Origin: Arsenophonus fragariae
GTDB taxonomy: Bacteria; Pseudomonadota; Gammaproteobacteria; Enterobacterales; Enterobacteriaceae
Assembly: GCA_047291315.1 (NCBI GenBank)
Contig: JBDPYZ010000034.1
Span: 1 to 21,239 of the forward strand
Direction of reading: 5' to 3'
Length of the DNA stretch: 21,239 bases
In this document: one piece after another, positions 16,886-21,239 of the stretch
Layout: each line of letters starts with the position of its first letter
Numbering within the stretch: the stretch's first letter is position 1
Made by a program: the position numbers and the translations under genes
Notes under the pieces: model-generated
Databases searched by the model: none
The model's input: only the letters and a program-made list of their open reading frames with translations
Told to the model about the DNA's origin: nothing

Positions 16886-17549
16886 ATTGCGATAATCACT
16901 GCTACCGTATCTTAGTTGTTGAAGATGAACCAAAGCTAGGTCAACTGTTAGTTGATTATGTACAAGCTGCAGATTTTCAAAATGATTGGTTACTAGATGA
17001 TAATAGGATCGTTAACCGAGTAAAAAATTTCCCCCTGATCTGGTTTTAGTTGATCTTATGTTACCAGGAACGGATAGTTTATCGATTTTCCGTCAATTAC
17101 CTCAATTTTCAGACATCCCGATTGTCATAGTGACTGCGAAAACCGAAGAGATCGATCGCTTAGTTTGCCTATAGATTGGGGCTGATGACTATATCTGTAA
17201 ATCCTTTAGTCCACGTGAGGTGATCGCTAGAATTAAGACCATTTTACGCCGTTGCTATCGACAAACGAGAGTAGAAAATAACCACTTTAAACTGATTATT
17301 GATGAAACCGCCTATCAAAATCAAAATGTTGAATTAACATCTGCTAAATTTCGATTATTAAAATTTTTATCCCAACATCCAGGTAAAGTTTTTTCCCATG
17401 ATAAACTGTTAAATAACCTCTATGATGGTTATCGTATTGTTACTGATCGCACCATTGATAGCCATATAAAAAACTTGCGGCGCAAGCTGCAACTATTAGA
17501 TATAGAACGGCAATTTATCCGTTCAGTATACAGTTTAGGTTATCGTTGA
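16882..17549 (+). pseudogene. baeR: baeR pseudogene (response regulator of envelope stress)
   Basis: BaeR is an OmpR-family activator of mdtABCD, acrD and spy in E. coli. The complete gene length is present, from ATG at 16882 to TGA at 17547-17549. The receiver domain starts RILVVEDEPKLGQLLVDY and contains the phospho-acceptor region LVLVDLMLPGTD and the Lys motif VTAKTEEID. Two lesions break it: one base lost in the C run at 17031-17035, and a TAG at 17172-17174 before IGADDYICK. The winged-helix DNA-binding domain (ELTSAKFRLLKFLSQHPGKVFSHDKLLNNLYD, then TDRTIDSHIKNLRRKL) is open in one frame for its full length, from about 17175 to the stop. Expression of a free DNA-binding domain would need an internal start, for which I see no clear ribosome binding site. 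Confidence 0.93.
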
Positions 17550-17686
17550 AAACTGGTTTAATTAAATTTTGTCAATCCGCTCACCAGTTAATTTGGATTT
17601 CATCACATAAGGCGTTAGAATTAGCTACTTAAAAACTTATCCGATTAAAAATAAGTACTGACTTGTTATCAGATTGGGAAATTATC

Positions 17687-19069
17687 ATGTTTACGCCAGA
17701 ATTACTTTCTCCCGCAGGTTCCCTAAAGAACATGCGTTATGCTTTTGCCTATGGCGCTGACGCTGTTTATGCTGGACAACCTCGCTACAGCCTCCGTGTT
17801 CGTAACAACGAATTCAATCATGAAAATTTAGCTAAAGGTATTAAAGAAGCTCATGAAATAAGAAAGCGTTTCTATGTGGTGGTTAATATTTCGCCACATA
17901 ATGCTAAATTAAAAACCTTTATTCGTGATCTTACTCCTGTCATTGAAATGCAACCGGATGCTTTGATTATGTCCGATCCTGGCCTAATTATGCTAGTGAG
18001 AGAAACATTTCCAGCAATGGAGATCCATCTTTCTGTCCAAGCAAACGCCGTTAACTGGGCAACAGTAAAATTTTGGCAACAAATGGGATTAAGTCGAATT
18101 ATTTTGTCTCGTGAACTCTCTATTGAAGAAATTGCGGAAATTCGCCAACAAGTACCTGATATTGAATTAGAGATTTTTGTTCATGGCGCACTTTGTATGG
18201 CCTATTCTGGCCGTTGTTTACTATCTGGTTATATCAATAAGCGCGATCCCAATCAAGGTACCTGTACCAATGCTTGCCGTTGGGAATATAAAGTACAGGA
18301 GGGAAAAGAAGATGCAATCGGTAATATTGTTAATCATCAACAACCGATTAAGATAAAAAATATTCATCCGACATTAGGCAGTGGGCAACCTACCGATAAA
18401 GTTTTTTTGATTGAAGAAACGAAACGTCCCGGTGAATATATGACTGCTTTTGAAGATGAGCATGGCACCTATATTATGAATTCGAAAGATCTACGAGCGA
18501 TCGAACATGTTGACCGCTTAATTCAGATCGGCGTTCACTCATTAAAAATTGAAGGTCGGACCAAATCCTTCTACTATTGTGCTCGAACTGCCCAAGTTTA
18601 TCGCCGAGCTATTGACGATGCCGTAGCGGGTAAATCTTTCGATCCAACATTATTAACCACATTAGAAGGCTTAGCTCACAGAGGTTATACCGAAGGCTTT
18701 TTACGTCGACATACCCATGATGCATACCAAACCTATGAATACGGTTATTCTGTTTCTGATAGCCAACAATTTGTTGGTGAATTCACCAGCCAACGTAAAG
18801 ATGGGCTTGCAGAAGTGGACGTAAAAAATAAATTTTGTCTAGGTGATAATTTAGAGTTAATGACACCGACAGGTAATATTCAATTTATCTTAACTGACTT
18901 ATTTGATAAGAAAAACCAACCTATCCAAATTGCACCAGGCAATGGATATAAAGTTTATTTCCCCATTCCTGAAGATGTTGATCTGCATTTTGCGCTACTA
19001 ATTCGTAATTTAACAGGAACAACGACCAGAAATCCACATGACAAGCAACAGACTCAAACGGTAACATAA
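17687..19069 (+). CDS. trhP: TrhP (YegQ), U32-family protein for tRNA U34 hydroxylation
   Basis: TrhP, formerly YegQ, is a peptidase-U32-family protein needed for prephenate-dependent formation of 5-hydroxyuridine at the wobble position of tRNAs. I chose ATG at 17687: it gives MFTPELLSPAGSLKNMRYAFAYGADAVYAGQPRYSLR as in E. coli and has GGGA about eight bases upstream; a longer TTG start at 17663 is unsupported. The product has 460 residues (E. coli 453). The four conserved cysteines expected to bind an iron-sulfur cluster are Cys170 and Cys177 (GALCMAYSGRC) and Cys193 and Cys197 (QGTCTNAC). YIMNSKDLRAIEHVDRL, GVHSLKIEGRTKSFYYCA and GYTEGFLRRHTHD are also conserved. No lesion is seen, in contrast to the decayed genes on both sides. 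It is followed by cyaR, as in E. coli. Confidence 0.96.
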   Translation: MFTPELLSPAGSLKNMRYAFAYGADAVYAGQPRYSLRVRNNEFNHENLAKGIKEAHEIRKRFYVVVNISPHNAKLKTFIRDLTPVIEMQPDALIMSDPGLIMLVRETFPAMEIHLSVQANAVNWATVKFWQQMGLSRIILSRELSIEEIAEIRQQVPDIELEIFVHGALCMAYSGRCLLSGYINKRDPNQGTCTNACRWEYKVQEGKEDAIGNIVNHQQPIKIKNIHPTLGSGQPTDKVFLIEETKRPGEYMTAFEDEHGTYIMNSKDLRAIEHVDRLIQIGVHSLKIEGRTKSFYYCARTAQVYRRAIDDAVAGKSFDPTLLTTLEGLAHRGYTEGFLRRHTHDAYQTYEYGYSVSDSQQFVGEFTSQRKDGLAEVDVKNKFCLGDNLELMTPTGNIQFILTDLFDKKNQPIQIAPGNGYKVYFPIPEDVDLHFALLIRNLTGTTTRNPHDKQQTQTVT

Positions 19070-19187
19070 GCGAAAAACTAAAGTAAACAGTAATATGTTT
19101 CCTTTAATTATAAGCATTTTTTATCAATTTTAGCGACCTTGAATAACGATAATCCCAATGCATAATTTAAGGAAAAAATTCCATTTT

Positions 19188-19203
19188 TATGTATTAGATC
19201 ACA
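19188..19203 (+). promoter_or_regulatory. Possible CRP site of cyaR
   Basis: TATGT-N6-TCACA: the right half-site is perfect for the consensus TGTGA-N6-TCACA, and the left half matches three of five bases. Its centre (19195.5) lies 40-41 bp before the inferred cyaR transcription start, the position for a class II CRP-activated promoter. CyaR of E. coli is known to be CRP-activated. Confidence 0.55.
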
Positions 19204-19224
19204 GCAACATAATATTTATTATCA

Positions 19225-19230
19225 TAAGAT
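19225..19230 (+). promoter_or_regulatory. -10 element of cyaR
   Basis: TAAGAT lies 6 bases before the inferred start at about 19236. No -35 hexamer is needed if CRP activates from -41.5. Confidence 0.5.
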
Positions 19231-19235
19231 AATTA

Positions 19236-19323
19236 GTGAAAATGTAGAACTAGAAATTAATAGTAAGACTAAGAACCACCTTCTTTGCTAACTCAATCTC
19301 CCTTGAGTTAGCATTTTCTTTTT
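19236..19323 (+). ncRNA. cyaR: CyaR (RyeE) small regulatory RNA
   Basis: Trans-acting, Hfq-dependent sRNA that in enteric bacteria silences ompX, luxS, nadE and other mRNAs by pairing with their ribosome binding sites. Three features identify it. First, its position immediately downstream of yegQ/trhP is as in E. coli. Second, the seed segment GAACCACCTTCTTTG (19273-19287) corresponds to the E. coli GGAACCACCUCCUUAG. Third, the terminator hairpin is of the same type, GCTAACTCAA / TTGAGTTAGC with the loop TCTCCC identical to that of E. coli CyaR, followed by ATTTTCTTTTT. The predicted start is near 19236 (GTGAAAATG, compare E. coli GCUGAAAAAC), giving about 88 nt (E. coli about 87). The 5' third is the least conserved. 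The stem sequence differs from E. coli but keeps perfect pairing, which argues for selection. Confidence 0.85.
19287..19323 (+). terminator. Rho-independent terminator of cyaR
   Basis: A perfect 10-bp stem (19287-19296 with 19303-19312), the six-base loop TCTCCC, then a T-rich tract (19313-19323). It is an integral part of the sRNA. Confidence 0.9.
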
Positions 19324-19533
19324 ATGATCTATAAGATTTCACTTCCCTTACCAATAAATGTTGTTAGCAAAATAATAGTAAATATCTAATAAAATAGTGT
19401 ACAACACTTTAATAACCGACGCTAAAACTAACATTAAACTGAAGCGATCTGCCTCGATTAACTAAAACAATGTAGATTGTTATTCAAACTATGAATAAAA
19501 ATTAATTACATCTTCAATAAACGAGCGTAAATC

Positions 19534-20379
19534 ATGATCGATATCGAGACATAGTTAGGCTATGAAGCAGACAATCTATTACAACATCGTTGCCAACCCG
19601 TCGCCCAAAAAAAATTATACCTACCTAGTAACTATTTTATTGATCGCGTAATGATAGATAATAACCTCCCAAACCCAGTTTTTCGCTCAATGCAAAACCC
19701 CCTATTTGATCACGGCAGACTTGCTGATAGTAGCTACCTTTCGATTCTGCCAGTAGTATCAGGGCATAGAACATTCGGCGGCTGCATCATTCGCGGCTAA
19801 TCCACTTTATTTCGATCCTAAAAATATTGTTGAACTGGCTATTGAAGCCGTTTGTAACTATGTTGCCGCCACCTACGGCGTTTTAGCCGCAGTTTTCCGT
19901 CGTTATGCGCACAAAATACCATTTTTAATAAAACTGAATTACAATGAAACACTCAGTTATCCAACTCAATATGACCAAACTCTTTATGCAAGTATTGAGC
20001 AAACTTTTGGAATGAGTGCGGTTGGTGATGACATTATTAAACAAAAAATGACTGAAAATAATTGTGCCTTCAATGCTGTTGGCTTTGGCTATACCGATGA
20101 GCGGGTATATTCCCATTTGACAACTGATCATCCGATTGATTTAGTTAGATATCAATTAGCAAATTGCTATATAGGTCGTGCTGTGCTAATTAATTCAATC
20201 GGCGCTGCTGGTTCAAATGACCTAAAAGAGTCAGTTCGTACCACAGTGATCAATAAATGTGCCGATGATATGGGATTAATTATTGATAGAAAGCATTTTA
20301 AAAGTCGATGAAAAAAGGTATTGCACTTATTAATGCAGTGCAAGATGTTTATTAAAATAAAAAAATAACTATTGCTTAA
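19534..20379 (+). pseudogene. fbaB: fbaB pseudogene (class I fructose-bisphosphate aldolase)
   Basis: FbaB is the DhnA-type class I aldolase, about 350 residues in E. coli, expressed mainly in gluconeogenesis. The remnant begins at ATG 19534 (MIDIET), has TAG as codon 7 (19552-19554), and then reads EADNLLQHRC, FIDRVMIDNN and YLSILPV. One extra base at about 19753 shifts the frame, after which EHSAAASFAANPLYFDPKNIVELAIEA, RRYAHKIPFLIKLNYNETLSYP and YDQTLYAS follow. About 69 codons are then missing in frame between FGMSAV and GDDIIKQKM (about 20022). The end, YTDERVYSHL, IDLVRYQLANCY and LINAVQDVY, is clear, with TGA at 20309-20311 and a TAA before NKKITIA. The final TAA is at 20377-20379. Loss leaves glycolysis dependent on another aldolase, not visible here. 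Confidence 0.94.
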
Positions 20380-20635
20380 TCCTTACTTTTTAATTAAATA
20401 TAGTAGATCCTTATAAAGTTAATAAGAATAATGATAGAACGTTAAAATCAAATAAACAATAGTGTAACCTCCGCTAATTAGTAGTTCATTTATTAGATCA
20501 AGTTTACGAATTAATGAATTTATTTAGTTAACATATAAAATTAATATTTCATTATTATAATATTGATTAAAGATCACTATTTTTATATTTTGTAGATTAA
20601 CTAATATTAGATAAGATTATAGAGAGGTAAAAATA

Positions 20636-20845
20636 ATGTTAAAATATCCATATAATTTTGATACTTTTGCCAGTTTTTTAGCAAAATGTGGTTTAGGCAA
20701 AATAGAATCTATCTCAAAAGGATATTGTTTTTATTATCAACTACTGCAGGGAATAAGCATCTATTTATATAAGAACAGTACGATCCTAATACTAGGTAAT
20801 TCTTCACTTAAACATGCTATTGAAATAACAATAAAAAATCACTAA
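20636..20845 (+). CDS. Small hypothetical protein, 69 residues, unrecognised
   Basis: I do not recognise this protein. It has a good ribosome binding site, AGAGAGG at 20621-20627, eight bases before ATG 20636, better than most annotated genes in this window. A possible promoter lies upstream (TTGATT at 20563-20568, TATTTT at 20586-20591, 17-bp spacer). The product is Tyr-, Ile- and Leu-rich with one Cys in FLAKCGLG and one in KGYCFYY. It has alternating hydrophobic stretches (GISIYLY, TILILG) that look like beta strands, and no signal peptide or full membrane helix. It stands alone in about 700 bp of otherwise low-information sequence between fbaB remains and a minus-strand fragment. It could be a small intact gene or the N-terminal relic of a larger one. 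Confidence 0.45.
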   Translation: MLKYPYNFDTFASFLAKCGLGKIESISKGYCFYYQLLQGISIYLYKNSTILILGNSSLKHAIEITIKNH

Positions 20846-20966
20846 AAAATAAGTTAATATATTGAGCTAATGAAAGATATTTATCATCTATACTTAACAT
20901 TTTCTATAAACAATAGTTTATCATAAAATACATACTCTACATAACGATAAATACGCCTAATCTACT

Positions 20967-21200
20967 TTATAACAAGACTACTTTTCTTAACCAGTTATTT
21001 AATTTATTCCAGTCCCTCAAAAAATTAAAGCCTACCATCTCTGAGTAGCAAACTAATGTTCTGATGCTACTATAATCATCAAGATTGTAGCGAGATTTTA
21101 GAACCTGAACTAATTCATCTACATCCATATTCCACCAGCCATCTGCTTGCTTTAACAATGAGCTGGAACCCTCACCGCAAGCAGCAAACCATTTATTATT
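20967..21200 (-). pseudogene. C-terminal fragment of an unrecognised protein, possibly toxin-like
   Basis: On the minus strand the frame is open from about 21200 (after a TAA) to TAA at 20967-20969. It reads NKWFAACGEGSSSLLKQADG, then WWNMDVDELVQVLKSRYNL, then SSIRTLVCYSEMVGFNFLRD. There is no ATG before the internal Met at about codon 24, and no ribosome binding site, so this is likely the tail or a piece of a larger gene. The arrangement of an acidic LVQVLKSR helix followed by SIRTLVCYS recalls the IRLLSC-type motif I associate with C-terminal domains of some bacterial polymorphic toxins; this is a weak resemblance from memory. The part after CYS is degenerate. The rest of the sequence up to 21239 shows nothing further. 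Confidence 0.35.
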
Positions 21201-21239
21201 TAGTTAATAAACAATGTTATTTTGTTTTTTTTAACAGCA

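Noticed and set aside
1..21239. CRISPR array, tRNA or rRNA gene, IS element with terminal repeats
   Set aside because: Looked for regular repeats with spacers, tRNA cloverleaf-like segments and transposase motifs; none was seen. A tRNAscan/Infernal and ISfinder run would settle it.

Overview
The window reads as chromosomal DNA of an AT-rich gammaproteobacterium of the order Enterobacterales, most likely an insect-associated symbiont of the Proteus/Providencia/Arsenophonus type (family Morganellaceae). Intact housekeeping genes (purM, purN, speG, ppk, ppx, trhP/yegQ) closely follow the Escherichia coli proteins I can recall, and two E. coli gene neighbourhoods are still recognisable (upp-uraA / purMN / ppk-ppx, and mdtABC-baeSR-yegQ-cyaR). 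A large share of the window is decayed genes, as expected of a host-restricted genome under reductive evolution. The family assignment is an inference from gene order (speG between purN and ppk, mgtE after ppx) and composition; no 16S rRNA is present to prove it.

Layout. 1-328 is the C-terminal half of a lambda-type tyrosine integrase, running off the left edge. 385-793 is the broken uraA (uracil permease) and 1910-2536 the broken upp (uracil phosphoribosyltransferase), both on the minus strand; about 1.1 kb containing two unrecognised plus-strand reading frames separates them. 2691-4458 is the purine operon purM-purN behind a PurR-type operator. 4738-5289 is speG, 5378-8981 ppk-ppx, and 9162-10625 an MgtE magnesium transporter. 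10659-11301 is a frameshifted pentapeptide-repeat gene on the minus strand. 11732-17549 is a fully decayed mdtA-mdtB/mdtC-baeS-baeR locus in which mdtB and mdtC have fused into one chimeric remnant and mdtD is gone. 17687-19069 is an intact trhP (yegQ), followed at 19236-19323 by a homologue of the small RNA CyaR with a likely CRP site. 19534-20379 is a decayed fbaB. The right end holds a small unrecognised ORF (20636-20845) and a minus-strand fragment without a start codon.

Functionally, uracil uptake and salvage are lost at this locus while the tested part of de novo purine synthesis is kept under its classical operator. Polyphosphate synthesis and breakdown, spermidine acetylation, Mg2+ transport and tRNA U34 hydroxylation are retained. 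The envelope-stress efflux system MdtABC with its sensor and regulator BaeSR, and the class I fructose-bisphosphate aldolase, have been abandoned. I see no CRISPR array, tRNA, rRNA or recognisable insertion sequence. I cannot defend a new multi-gene system here; the strongest leads are the CyaR homologue, the mdtB::mdtC deletion fusion with its series of short-homology deletions, and three orphan reading frames.
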